Shown here in pieces: positions 8,842 through 17,110 of a stretch of DNA of 64,000 nucleotides (within the stretch, counting starts at the first letter, position 1; each line of letters opens with the position of its first letter). Source of the stretch: an uncultured Pelagibacteraceae bacterium (GTDB taxonomy: Bacteria > Pseudomonadota > Alphaproteobacteria > Pelagibacterales > Pelagibacteraceae); contig CACPPK010000001.1 of assembly GCA_902635845.1 (NCBI GenBank), positions 158,070 to 222,069 of the forward strand, in the 5' to 3' direction. A program made the position numbers and the translations under genes. The notes below the pieces were generated by a model. It was not told the DNA's origin, searched no databases, and saw nothing but the letters and a program-made list of their open reading frames with translations.

Positions 8842-9960
8842 TTATAGGCCTGCTTTCATTGCTTCCCACTTTTCACCAATCTCTGTTCCGTTATCTGCCC
8901 AGTAGAAAGGATCAACTAAGAAATAGTTCTTAGTGTTTGCAGGAGCTGTTGGCATTTGAGGCATCATCTCTGTTTTACCATCTTTGTACCATGGCTCACC
9001 AGCTTTGATTACATCAAGAGAAGATTTTCTCCATGGAGCATATGCAATGTACTTAGCGCTACCTGCTAACATTTCAGTGTTAGTCATCATGGCTAAAGCT
9101 TTTTTAGCATTTGCTTCATCTGGACCACCTTTAACAAGTGCAAAATATTCATAGTCTAAACCTTGACCATCCCATACTTGTTTAATTGGTGCACCTTCAC
9201 CTACTTCAGCGTTAAAGAATCTTCCGTTCCAACCAGTTGCCATTACAACTTCACCAGCAACTAATAGTTCAGGTGGTTGAGCACCTGCAGACCAGAATAC
9301 ACATCCACCATTTGGATCTGTACATAATTCTTTAATTTTGTTCATAGCTCTATCAAGACCACCTTCGGCTTCAAGTTTTCTGTAGATTAATTCTCCACCT
9401 TTACCCATTTTTACACCGTCAGCAGCTAAAGCAATTTCTAAATTAGTTAAAGCACTTTTGTAGATTGCTCTTTTTCCAGGGAATTTTTTAGTGTTAAAGA
9501 AGTCCTTAATTGTTTTAGGCTCTTTACCACCAAATGCTCTTGTATCAAAAGCATAGTTCCAAGAATATAGAATATTACCTACAGCACATTCACTTGGCAT
9601 TCCTGTGAAGAAGTCTTCACTTGCAGGAGTTCCATCTGGTGCAGCTGGGAAGTCTTTGTCAAAATCAAATTTAACAAATAAACCTTCATCACATCCATTA
9701 ATCGTATCGAATGCAAATAAGTCTATAATATCCCAAGTTATAGCACCTGCTTCTTTTTGTGCTTTGATTTCTGATAAACCACCAGAATAGTCAACCCAGT
9801 TGATTTCTATTCCAAGTGCTTTAGCAGTAGGATCACCATACCCAAGCTTTTGAGACTCTGTATAAGCTCCACCCCATGATGCTACAGTAACAGCAAAGGC
9901 TGAAGAAGTTAGAGATACAACAAAAGAAAGAGCTAGTAATAATTTACTTATTTTTCTCAT
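8842..9960 (-). CDS. potD: Periplasmic polyamine-type substrate-binding protein, PotD-like
   Basis: Solute-binding protein of 372 residues with a clear signal peptide (hydrophobic about 7-22, SSAFA cleavage site). The mature part starts VTVASWGGAYTESQ, typical of the PotD/PotF family. Aromatic and acidic residues in motifs such as WNYAFDTRAFG and ATGWNGRFF fit a cation pocket. It is preceded by a strong ribosome site (GGAGGA, 4 bases before ATG) and a likely promoter of its own. A strong terminator follows, so it should be the most abundant product of the transporter. The ligand could be putrescine, spermidine or another cationic or zwitterionic solute; with eutA/eutD-like genes upstream, other osmolytes cannot be excluded. 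Confidence 0.9.
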   Translation of the reverse strand: MRKISKLLLALSFVVSLTSSAFAVTVASWGGAYTESQKLGYGDPTAKALGIEINWVDYSGGLSEIKAQKEAGAITWDIIDLFAFDTINGCDEGLFVKFDFDKDFPAAPDGTPASEDFFTGMPSECAVGNILYSWNYAFDTRAFGGKEPKTIKDFFNTKKFPGKRAIYKSALTNLEIALAADGVKMGKGGELIYRKLEAEGGLDRAMNKIKELCTDPNGGCVFWSAGAQPPELLVAGEVVMATGWNGRFFNAEVGEGAPIKQVWDGQGLDYEYFALVKGGPDEANAKKALAMMTNTEMLAGSAKYIAYAPWRKSSLDVIKAGEPWYKDGKTEMMPQMPTAPANTKNYFLVDPFYWADNGTEIGEKWEAMKAGL

Positions 9961-10006
9961 TATTCCTCCGTTTAAACGTTAATATAAATTAATTTATATA
10001 AGTAAA

Positions 10007-10035
10007 AGTACAACAAATAGGGGTGGCTAAGTCAA
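10007..10035 (-). promoter_or_regulatory. Candidate sigma-70 promoter for potD
   Basis: On the minus strand TTGACT is followed after 17 bases by TGTACT, in the 138-base gap between potA and potD and about 47 bases before the potD start. The -35 matches consensus at 5 of 6, the -10 at 4 of 6. It would give potD its own transcript after the weak AT hairpin that follows potA. Confidence 0.4.
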
Positions 10036-10051
10036 CAGCTGATTTTGTCAT

Positions 10052-10090
10052 TAAAATATATATTAGATATATATATATATATATATTTTA
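10052..10090. repeat. AT dinucleotide run inside a 12-base inverted repeat
   Basis: TAAAATATATAT pairs with ATATATATTTTA around a loop that is itself part of a run of ten AT units (10067-10086). It follows the potA stop codon. It may be a weak transcript-end hairpin or just a slippage-prone dinucleotide tract; the lack of G-C pairs argues against a strong terminator. Confidence 0.6.
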
Positions 10091-10098
10091 TAGTGTAA

Positions 10099-11184
10099 TT
10101 ATTTAGGGTCTAATGCTCTAGCATCAACACTATTCCAACCGATATTTATATCTTGACTAACTTTTAGTTCTAAATTGGATGTACTGTTAGGAACTTTAAG
10201 AATAAACTCCGAGCTTCCTAAAAGATTTAATCTAACCCTTGTATGATCTCCATGATAGATTACTTCTTCTATCTTTCCAGTAAACATATTATCCATCTTA
10301 TCACTTGGATTAATTAATGCTCTTTCAGGTCTCAATGAAACTGTAGTTTTTTCACCTTTGGACTTAACTGAAATTGGATTAGCTAAAATTTCTGAGTTTG
10401 CTAATTTTACTTTACATTTATCTTTTGCGATATCAATCACTTCACCATTAAAGGTATTATTTTCACCAATGAACTCTGCTACAAAAGAATTAACTGGCTT
10501 CTCATAAAGTTCAGCTGGATCTGAAAGTTGTTGAACTTTCCCATCATTAAATACTGCAATTCTATTTGACATTGTTAATGCCTCACTTTGATCATGAGTT
10601 ACATATACAACTGTTACTCCAATACTTTCATGAATATGTTTAATTTCATATTGCATACTTTCTCTCAAATTTTTATCTAACGCTCCTAGTGGTTCATCCA
10701 TTAAAACCACTGCAGGGTCAAATACTAAAGCTCTTGCAACGGCAACCCTTTGTTGTTGACCACCTGAAAGTTGAGCTGGCATTCTAGTTTCAAAACCATT
10801 TAAAGAAACCATCGATAATGCTTTGTCAACTTTTTTATCTATCTCATCTTTTTCAACTTTTCTTACTCTTAATGGGAAAGCCAAATTTTCATAAACTGTC
10901 ATGTGTGGGAATAATGCATAATTTTGGAAAACCATCCCGATACCTCTTTTATGTGGAGGAATATTCGAAATTATATTTCCATCTAATAATATTTCACCAT
11001 GTGTTGGTGTTTCAAATCCAGCTAACATCATTAAACATGTTGTCTTACCTGAACCAGATGGACCAAGCATAGTTATGAATTCGCCTTCTGCGATATCTAA
11101 TTGAAGATCTTTAACGACAAGAACTTTACCGTCATAACTTTTGTCTACTTTATCAAATTTTACGAATTCTGGATTTTTAGACAT
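10099..11184 (-). CDS. potA: Polyamine-type ABC transporter ATPase, PotA-like
   Basis: ATP-binding subunit of 361 residues. The nucleotide domain (about 1-235) has Walker A GPSGSGKTT, signature LSGGQQQRVAVARAL, Walker B VVLMDEPLGALD and the switch His in YVTHDQSEA. The C-terminal part (about 240-361) is a TOBE-type regulatory domain (SVSLRPERALI-like segment, here TVSLRPERALINP). It energises the PotB/PotC channel. It lies 45 bases downstream of the eutD-like gene on the same strand and upstream of potD. Confidence 0.93.
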   Translation of the reverse strand: MSKNPEFVKFDKVDKSYDGKVLVVKDLQLDIAEGEFITMLGPSGSGKTTCLMMLAGFETPTHGEILLDGNIISNIPPHKRGIGMVFQNYALFPHMTVYENLAFPLRVRKVEKDEIDKKVDKALSMVSLNGFETRMPAQLSGGQQQRVAVARALVFDPAVVLMDEPLGALDKNLRESMQYEIKHIHESIGVTVVYVTHDQSEALTMSNRIAVFNDGKVQQLSDPAELYEKPVNSFVAEFIGENNTFNGEVIDIAKDKCKVKLANSEILANPISVKSKGEKTTVSLRPERALINPSDKMDNMFTGKIEEVIYHGDHTRVRLNLLGSSEFILKVPNSTSNLELKVSQDINIGWNSVDARALDPK

Positions 11185-11229
11185 AAAAGTGCATATAAAA
11201 CATTTGTATAAATAGATTTCAATAGCTAA

Positions 11230-12399
11230 TTAACTCTTAATATGAAGCTCTTTTGGAAAATTACAGAACAATTCTGATCCATTCTCTGTAACTCTAATAG
11301 CCTCTGAAGCTTCAACACCCCAGTCTCCGAACTGCATCACTGCTATCATATGAAAACAAACATTGGGCTCAAGCACTGTCATATCTCCTTTATAAATATT
11401 AAGTGTATGCTCACCCCAATCAGGTGGATAACCAATTCCAATGGAGTAACCTGTTCTAGATTTTTTTTCTATTCCATACTTATCTAGAATTTTCCAAAAA
11501 GCTTGGGCAACATCATCTGCTGTGTTACCTGGCTTAATTGCACTAATTCCGGCATTCAATGCTTCAATTGTTTTGTTCATTGTATCAATCTTTAATTGAT
11601 TTGGTTTTCCAAGCAGAACTGTTCTAGCCATTGGAGCATGATATCTCTTATAAACCCCAGATAATTCAATAATTGTAGCCTCTCCTTCTACAAATTTATC
11701 TTGTGTTGCTGTTAAATGCGAAGCTGAAGTACCTTTTCCTGTTGGAAGTAATGTTGCAATACTAGAATATTCTCCTCCAAATTCCTCTGTTCCGTAGAAT
11801 AAAGTTTTTTGAATTTCGCCTACTGCATCGCACTGTCTTACTCCTGGTTTAATAACCTCCATTGCAGTTTTCATTCCTTTTTCTGAAATTTTTGCAGCAG
11901 ATTTCATGAAACCTATTTCAGCATCTGATTTTACTAACCTTGCCCAATTAACTAGACGATCACTATCTTTGATTTTTGCATTAGGTAATCCCTGCTTTAT
12001 TTTTTCATAACAAAATGCAGTGAAGTAATGTGCATCCATTTCTAATCCAATGCATAACTTGTCCCATTTTCTTTCTTTTATAATCTCTACCAAATTATCA
12101 TAAGGATGTTTTGGCCATGTATGAATGTAATTTTCGTCATAAACTAAAATATTCTCATCCTTTAAATAAGTTTTAATATATGCGCCACCTGCATCTTGAG
12201 CTCTTACAAAACATAGGGGCTCGTCTGCATCTATATGAACAATTGCGCATTGAGCATAATAAAAAGACCAAGCATCATAACCTGTTAGGTAATTCATGTT
12301 GTTAGTTTCATGTGAGATTAAAAGATCGATGCCTTTTTCTTGCATCATTTTTTTAACTTTTGTTAATCTTTGCTTATATTCTTCTTTTGTGAACAACAT
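11230..12399 (-). CDS. doeA: Ectoine hydrolase-like M24 (creatinase-fold) enzyme, DoeA/EutD type
   Basis: Pita-bread-fold protein of 389 residues. Segments such as NYLTGYDAWSFYYAQ, SRTGYSIGIGYPPDWGEHTL and IKPGNTADDVAQAFWKILDKYG match what I recall of DoeA/EutD, which opens the ectoine ring. The aspartate metal ligands of true aminopeptidase P are replaced in ELSGVYKRYHAPMARTV, as in metal-independent creatinase-like members. The next gene upstream, overlapping by one base (TAATG), is EutA-like, the same pair found in eut/doe ectoine-degradation clusters. The downstream genes eutB, eutC and eutE/doeB are not in the window, so ectoine or hydroxyectoine as substrate remains an inference. It could also act on a related cyclic amidine or dipeptide. 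Confidence 0.75.
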   Translation of the reverse strand: MLFTKEEYKQRLTKVKKMMQEKGIDLLISHETNNMNYLTGYDAWSFYYAQCAIVHIDADEPLCFVRAQDAGGAYIKTYLKDENILVYDENYIHTWPKHPYDNLVEIIKERKWDKLCIGLEMDAHYFTAFCYEKIKQGLPNAKIKDSDRLVNWARLVKSDAEIGFMKSAAKISEKGMKTAMEVIKPGVRQCDAVGEIQKTLFYGTEEFGGEYSSIATLLPTGKGTSASHLTATQDKFVEGEATIIELSGVYKRYHAPMARTVLLGKPNQLKIDTMNKTIEALNAGISAIKPGNTADDVAQAFWKILDKYGIEKKSRTGYSIGIGYPPDWGEHTLNIYKGDMTVLEPNVCFHMIAVMQFGDWGVEASEAIRVTENGSELFCNFPKELHIKS

Positions 12400-13145
12400 T
12401 AATTTTCTTTAAATAATTTACCAAATCCTTCGACTGAATTATTTTTTTTAATTTTTACAAGGGTATCCCAAATCAATGCCTGATTACTTGATAAAACTAT
12501 TGTATTTAATTTTTTTTCTAATTTATCAATAATTTCTAAAACTGGTAGAGCTGTGCATGAAACAAATAAAGCATCTGCCCCATTTAAATCTATTTTAGAG
12601 AGAACATCGTATAAATAATCTTGATCAACTTTTCCAATGTCATAATCATCTTGAATATCAAAGTATGAATTTGAGGTAACCTCAAAACCTTCACTTGTAA
12701 AGTAATCTAAAACATCATCGTTTAATTTTTTACTATATGGTGTAAAAATTGAAACTTTCTTAATATTTAATTTCTTTAACGCTTTAATAGCAGCAGTGCT
12801 TGGTGTTGATACGTCTGCCATTGGTTTAGCAACTTTAACTTTTTGTTCAATTGAATCATGACCAGCAGCAATAGTTCCTGAAGTACATCCATAAACTACA
12901 CAATCCAAGTCTTGATCAGGTAAAATATCTTTTGTAACATCGGTGATTTTATAAGACATTTTAATCAAGTTTTCTTTCGTGAGAGGGTTGTAACACTCAA
13001 TACGATTCACAAAGAAATCGATTTTCTTATTTTTAATCACATTTATAAAATCTTTTTCTATCATAAAATCACTAGCAAGAGCAATTAAACCAATTCTAGG
13101 ATTAGCTTGGCTTATAAATTTAGGATCTATTTTTGTTGAATTCAT
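12399..13145 (-). CDS. eutA: EutA-like Asp/Glu racemase-superfamily protein
   Basis: Protein of 248 residues of the Asp/Glu racemase / maleate isomerase / arylmalonate decarboxylase superfamily. The two catalytic cysteines are visible: Cys87 in VYGCTSGT and Cys197 in FVSCTALP, each at the end of a strand as expected. The N-terminal PRIGLIALASDFMIEKDF and the TSNQALIWD-like end (here LSSNQALIWD) resemble EutA of ectoine-utilisation operons. Coupling to the DoeA/EutD-like gene by a TAATG overlap supports that reading. EutA's precise role is not settled; a racemase or isomerase on hydroxyectoine-derived intermediates is one proposal. It is divergent from the DMT permease across 57 bases. Confidence 0.68.
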   Translation of the reverse strand: MNSTKIDPKFISQANPRIGLIALASDFMIEKDFINVIKNKKIDFFVNRIECYNPLTKENLIKMSYKITDVTKDILPDQDLDCVVYGCTSGTIAAGHDSIEQKVKVAKPMADVSTPSTAAIKALKKLNIKKVSIFTPYSKKLNDDVLDYFTSEGFEVTSNSYFDIQDDYDIGKVDQDYLYDVLSKIDLNGADALFVSCTALPVLEIIDKLEKKLNTIVLSSNQALIWDTLVKIKKNNSVEGFGKLFKEN

Positions 13146-13202
13146 AAATTAAAAAGTGAATATATCATAAGATCTTTAATAATCATTAATATTAAAATAG
13201 GC

Positions 13203-14075
13203 ATGAATATAAAAGATACTTTCGTAGCATCCCTTGTGCCTATTTTTTTAGGCTTCGGTTTTGTAATTGCAAAACCTGCTTTTGAATCTTTCCCACCTAT
13301 ACTTTTAATGGGCATAAGATTTACGTTTGCTGCATCATTATTAATTTGGTGGTTTCCAATACCAAAAGGATATTTAAAAAGAATATTTGCTGCATCATTA
13401 GTGGCTAACACTTTGCAATACAGTATTACTTATACTGGATTAGACTTGATTGATGCATCTGCTGCTGTTCTTTTAGTCCAAACAGAAGTTCCTTTTGGAG
13501 TTATTTTTGCTTACTTTATGCTTAGCGAAAAACCAACTATTAGAGCTTTGATAGGAATAGCTATCGCCTTCATTGGTGTTTATATTCTAACTGGATCTCC
13601 AAACTTAGATGGAAAGTTTATTGGAATTGGACTTACGATTTTAGGCTCTGCCGTATGGGCTCTTGGACAAGTTATGGTTAAACCTTTAAGTAAAGAAATA
13701 AATCCTTTGTGTCTAGTTGCTTGGTTAGCATTTTTCTCTGGGCCAATTTTAATAATGCTTTCCTCAATAATTGATGGAAATACAATTAATTATTTAACAA
13801 ATGCCAAGATTAATCACTGGATCATTGCAATTTATATTGGTTTCATCATGCAACCAATTACTTATGGTTGTTTCTATTATGTTTTAAAAAACAACCCGCT
13901 TTATAAAGTTCTTCCTATAGTTACTATGGGTATCCCGCCAACAGGATTGTTAGCTGCAATTTTTCTTTTAGGAGAAAAACCAACTCCAGAATTGTTTATA
14001 GGTGGAGCAATAATAATAGTGGGGGTAATTTTAATTGTATTTACAAAAAATAAAAAAGAAGAGGAAATAAAATGA
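13203..14075 (+). CDS. EamA/DMT-family permease
   Basis: Integral membrane protein of 290 residues with two repeats of five hydrophobic segments, the EamA layout (repeat two starts near 145, GLTILGSAVWALGQVMVKPL). It probably moves a small metabolite across the inner membrane; direction and substrate are unknown. The stop overlaps the start of the following dehydrogenase gene as ATGA, and the ALDH follows 21 bases later, so it is likely dedicated to that short pathway. First gene of a plus-strand unit running to 17110. Confidence 0.85.
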   Translation: MNIKDTFVASLVPIFLGFGFVIAKPAFESFPPILLMGIRFTFAASLLIWWFPIPKGYLKRIFAASLVANTLQYSITYTGLDLIDASAAVLLVQTEVPFGVIFAYFMLSEKPTIRALIGIAIAFIGVYILTGSPNLDGKFIGIGLTILGSAVWALGQVMVKPLSKEINPLCLVAWLAFFSGPILIMLSSIIDGNTINYLTNAKINHWIIAIYIGFIMQPITYGCFYYVLKNNPLYKVLPIVTMGIPPTGLLAAIFLLGEKPTPELFIGGAIIIVGVILIVFTKNKKEEEIK

Positions 14076-15013
14076 AAATAGGTTTTATTGGATTAGGCAA
14101 TGTAGGAGGTAAACTTGCTGGAAGTTTAATAAGAAATTATTTTGATGTTACTGTTAGAGATATAGATGAAGGTTTAACAAATTCATTTAAAAAACTTGGA
14201 GCTAAAATTGCAAAGTCTCCTAAAGAATTAGCAGAACAATCCGATCTAATTATTACTTCGCTTCCTTCACCTGAAGTTTCCGCAGAAGTTATGGAAAGTG
14301 AAGATGGAATTATAAACGGTTTATCAGCAAATAAAATTTGGTTAGAAATGAGTACAACAGATGAAAACGAAGTTAAAAGACTTGGAAATAAGGTAATATC
14401 AAAAAAAGCTATCCCGCTAGATGGGCCTGTAAGTGGTGGTTGTCATAGAGCTGCTACAGGCAATATTGCTATATTTGTAGGTGGAGAAAGAAAAGCTTTC
14501 GAAAAAATTTTACCAGCCTTAACTGTAATGGGTAGAAAAGTATTACATACTGGTGAATTAGGTAGTGCATCAGTTCTTAAAGTCATAACAAATTATTTAG
14601 CATCAGTTCATTTGGTAGCATTAGGTGAGGCATGGACTGTTGCAAAAAAATCAAATTTAGATCTAGCTAAAACATTTAAGGGTATTGCAGTTTCATCTGG
14701 AAACTCATTTGTTCATGAAACAGAAAGTCAGGTTATTTTAAATGGTTCTTATAATATTAATTTCACGATGGATCTTGTTCTAAAAGATACTGGGTTATTC
14801 GATAATCTAGCAAAGAAATTAAATGCTCCATTAGAAATTTCTCCAAAAATAGTTGAAATATTTAAAGATGGAGAAAAAAAATATGGATCAAGAGCATGGT
14901 CATCAATGATTGTAAAAAGAATGGAAGATTTAAATAAAATTGATTTTAGAGCTGATGGATTTCCTGATGAGCTTGTGGATAATGAACCAGAAGAAAAAGG
15001 CTATGAAATTTAA
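14072..15013 (+). CDS. Beta-hydroxyacid dehydrogenase (3-hydroxyisobutyrate dehydrogenase family)
   Basis: NAD(P)-dependent oxidoreductase of 313 residues. The Rossmann motif GFIGLGNVGGKLAGSL is at the N-terminus. The substrate-loop motif DGPVSGGCHRAATG lies at about 130-143, and the catalytic Lys is in LKVITNYLASVH. These define the 3-hydroxyisobutyrate / tartronate semialdehyde / 2-hydroxymethylglutarate group, which oxidise a beta-hydroxy acid to the semialdehyde or the reverse. Coupled by ATGA to the upstream permease; an aldehyde dehydrogenase follows 21 bases on, consistent with sequential oxidation of an alcohol to an acid. Substrate not identifiable. Confidence 0.87.
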   Translation: MKIGFIGLGNVGGKLAGSLIRNYFDVTVRDIDEGLTNSFKKLGAKIAKSPKELAEQSDLIITSLPSPEVSAEVMESEDGIINGLSANKIWLEMSTTDENEVKRLGNKVISKKAIPLDGPVSGGCHRAATGNIAIFVGGERKAFEKILPALTVMGRKVLHTGELGSASVLKVITNYLASVHLVALGEAWTVAKKSNLDLAKTFKGIAVSSGNSFVHETESQVILNGSYNINFTMDLVLKDTGLFDNLAKKLNAPLEISPKIVEIFKDGEKKYGSRAWSSMIVKRMEDLNKIDFRADGFPDELVDNEPEEKGYEI

Positions 15014-15034
15014 TTAATATGTTAAGATTAATAA

Positions 15035-16465
15035 ATGTTAGATAAAAGAAAATTTTACATAAATGGTAAATGGGTTGATCCAGTAGAAAAAAATGACTTT
15101 GAGGTAATTAATCCTTGCAATGAAGATCCTTGTGCAATTATTTCATTAGGTTCAAAAAAAGACACAGATAATGCGGTTAAGGCTGCAAAAACTGCTTTTG
15201 AAACCTGGAAAGAAACTAGCAAAAAAGAAAGGGTGGATTTGCTAGAAAAATTATTAGTAGTTTATAAAAAAAGATTTGGAGAAATGGCAGAAGCTATTTC
15301 GTTAGAAATGGGAGCTCCAATAGATTGGGCTACTGATGTTCAAACTGGATCGGGACAAGCACATTTAGAAGATTTTATTTTAAGATTGAAAGAATTTAAT
15401 TTTGATGAACACTTTGATCAAAAATCAAACAACCATATTTGTTATGAACCAATTGGAGTATGTGGATTAATTACTCCATGGAATTGGCCTATAAACCAAA
15501 TAGCTCTTAAGGTCGTACCCGCATTTGCAACTGGGTGTACGATGATACTTAAACCATCTGAAATAGCTCCTATATCTGGGATGTTGTTTTCTGAAATGAT
15601 TGATGAAGTTGGGTTTCCTCATGGTGTATTTAATCTAGTAAATGGTGATGGTGCAGGTGTTGGAACACAAATATCGAGTCATCCTGATATTGATATGGTT
15701 TCTTTTACTGGATCAACTCGTGCTGGGAGACTTATTTCAAAAAATGCAGCAGAAACAATTAAAAGAGTTTGTTTAGAACTTGGAGGCAAAGGTGGAAACA
15801 TAGTTTTCGCAGATAGTTACAAAAATGCTGTTAGAGATGGTATAAGAAATGTTATGAGTAATTCTGGTCAATCTTGTGATGCACCAACAAGAATGTTAGT
15901 TGAAAAATCTATTTACAAAAGAGCAGTTGATGAAGCGGTTGATGAAGCAAATAAAATTAATGTAGATCAAGCCTCAAAGAAAGGGGATCACATAGGACCA
16001 GTAATATCTAAAACTCAATATGACAAGATCATAAATTTAATTGAAAGTGGAATTTCTGAAGGTGCAACGTTAGCAGCCGGTGGTCCAGAGTTACCTAACG
16101 GATTAAATAAAGGTTATTTTATAAAACCAACAATTTTTACAAATGTTACAAACGACATGAGAATAGCTAAAGAAGAAATCTTTGGTCCTGTTCTTTCTAT
16201 TATTCCGTTTGAAACTGAAGATGAAGCAGTAAACATTGTTAATGATACTTCTTATGGTTTGGGAAATTATTTACAAACAGAAGATAGAGAAAAAGCACAT
16301 AGAGTTGCTAAAAAATTAAGATCTGGTTGTGTTTATATTAATGGCAATGCAGCTGATGCCGGAACTCCTTTTGGAGGTTACAGACAATCAGGAAATGGTA
16401 GAGAGGGCGGTGTTTGGGGTCTTGATGAGTATCTAGAAGTTAAAACTGTTACCGGATGGAAATAA
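15035..16465 (+). CDS. NAD(P)-dependent aldehyde dehydrogenase (paralogue of 560-1993)
   Basis: Aldehyde dehydrogenase of 476 residues with TPWNWPINQ, FTGSTRAG, base Glu near 248 in LELGGKGGN, nucleophile Cys near 281 in NSGQSCDAPTR and EIFGPVLS. The N-terminus MLDKRKFYINGKWVDP and almost every motif mirror the first ALDH in the window, so these look like paralogues with different partners: this one follows a hydroxyacid dehydrogenase, the other a ureohydrolase. It probably oxidises the semialdehyde made by the upstream dehydrogenase (inference). Confidence 0.92.
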   Translation: MLDKRKFYINGKWVDPVEKNDFEVINPCNEDPCAIISLGSKKDTDNAVKAAKTAFETWKETSKKERVDLLEKLLVVYKKRFGEMAEAISLEMGAPIDWATDVQTGSGQAHLEDFILRLKEFNFDEHFDQKSNNHICYEPIGVCGLITPWNWPINQIALKVVPAFATGCTMILKPSEIAPISGMLFSEMIDEVGFPHGVFNLVNGDGAGVGTQISSHPDIDMVSFTGSTRAGRLISKNAAETIKRVCLELGGKGGNIVFADSYKNAVRDGIRNVMSNSGQSCDAPTRMLVEKSIYKRAVDEAVDEANKINVDQASKKGDHIGPVISKTQYDKIINLIESGISEGATLAAGGPELPNGLNKGYFIKPTIFTNVTNDMRIAKEEIFGPVLSIIPFETEDEAVNIVNDTSYGLGNYLQTEDREKAHRVAKKLRSGCVYINGNAADAGTPFGGYRQSGNGREGGVWGLDEYLEVKTVTGWK

Positions 16466-16471
16466 AAATTT

Positions 16472-17110
16472 ATGCATTTAATCCATCGTGGGATTGTAAA
16501 CAAAAAATATAAAGAGAACCTTTTAAATTCATTTAAACAATCATTTAAAAAAGGATTTGGAATAGAAACCGATATACACGCAACTAAAGATAATAAATTT
16601 ATCTGTTATCACGACTTTACTTTAAGAAGAATTTTCAAAAAAAAACAAAGTGTTAAAAACTTAAATTATCAAAAATTAAAAGAAATAACTCTCAAACAAA
16701 ATAAACCAATTCCCCTGCTCCAAGATTTATTAAAGATATCAAAAAATAAATTCTATTTATTTATTGAAATTAAGCCCAAATTCACAACAAAATTGCTTAA
16801 AAAACTAATTAATGAAACATCTAAATATTCAAAATGTGTATTTATTTCGTTTAAACATCAAAATATTTTTAATCTTTTGAAACTAAATAAGAAAATAAAA
16901 GTGGGTTTATCTTTTTCACCACCAACAACTGTGAAATCAATAGTAAAAAAATCAATAATTAAAAATATAGATTGCTTAATTCTTGATAAATCATACATCA
17001 AAAACAAAAAAATTCAGAAACTAAAGATTAAAAAATATTTTTATACAATTAAAAATAATTCTGAATTCAAAAAATATAAAAAAAATAATCTTATATTCGA
17101 AAACTTATAA
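16472..17110 (+). CDS. Glycerophosphodiester phosphodiesterase family protein, short
   Basis: GDPD-family protein of 212 residues, somewhat shorter than the usual 230-250. Signature residues are present: HRG near the N-terminus, GIETDIHATKDNKFICYHD with the metal-binding Glu/Asp and catalytic His, and FIEIKPK later in the barrel. It would hydrolyse glycerophosphodiesters such as glycerophosphocholine to glycerol-3-phosphate and the alcohol. It follows the ALDH by 6 bases and its end overlaps the convergent oxygenase gene by 6 bases. If it acts on glycerophosphocholine it would feed choline into the neighbouring betaine island (inference). The second half is very lysine-rich, common in this genome. 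Confidence 0.82.
   Translation: MHLIHRGIVNKKYKENLLNSFKQSFKKGFGIETDIHATKDNKFICYHDFTLRRIFKKKQSVKNLNYQKLKEITLKQNKPIPLLQDLLKISKNKFYLFIEIKPKFTTKLLKKLINETSKYSKCVFISFKHQNIFNLLKLNKKIKVGLSFSPPTTVKSIVKKSIIKNIDCLILDKSYIKNKKIQKLKIKKYFYTIKNNSEFKKYKKNNLIFENL

Noticed and set aside
10067-10086. Ten AT units as a possible functional element such as an origin-like AT tract
   Set aside because: A simple dinucleotide run in a 138-base intergenic gap, with no DnaA boxes or repeats around it; most likely slippage, at best a weak hairpin after potA.
10818-11072. 84-residue plus-strand ORF inside potA
   Set aside because: Antisense shadow of the conserved ATPase motifs, without start signals.
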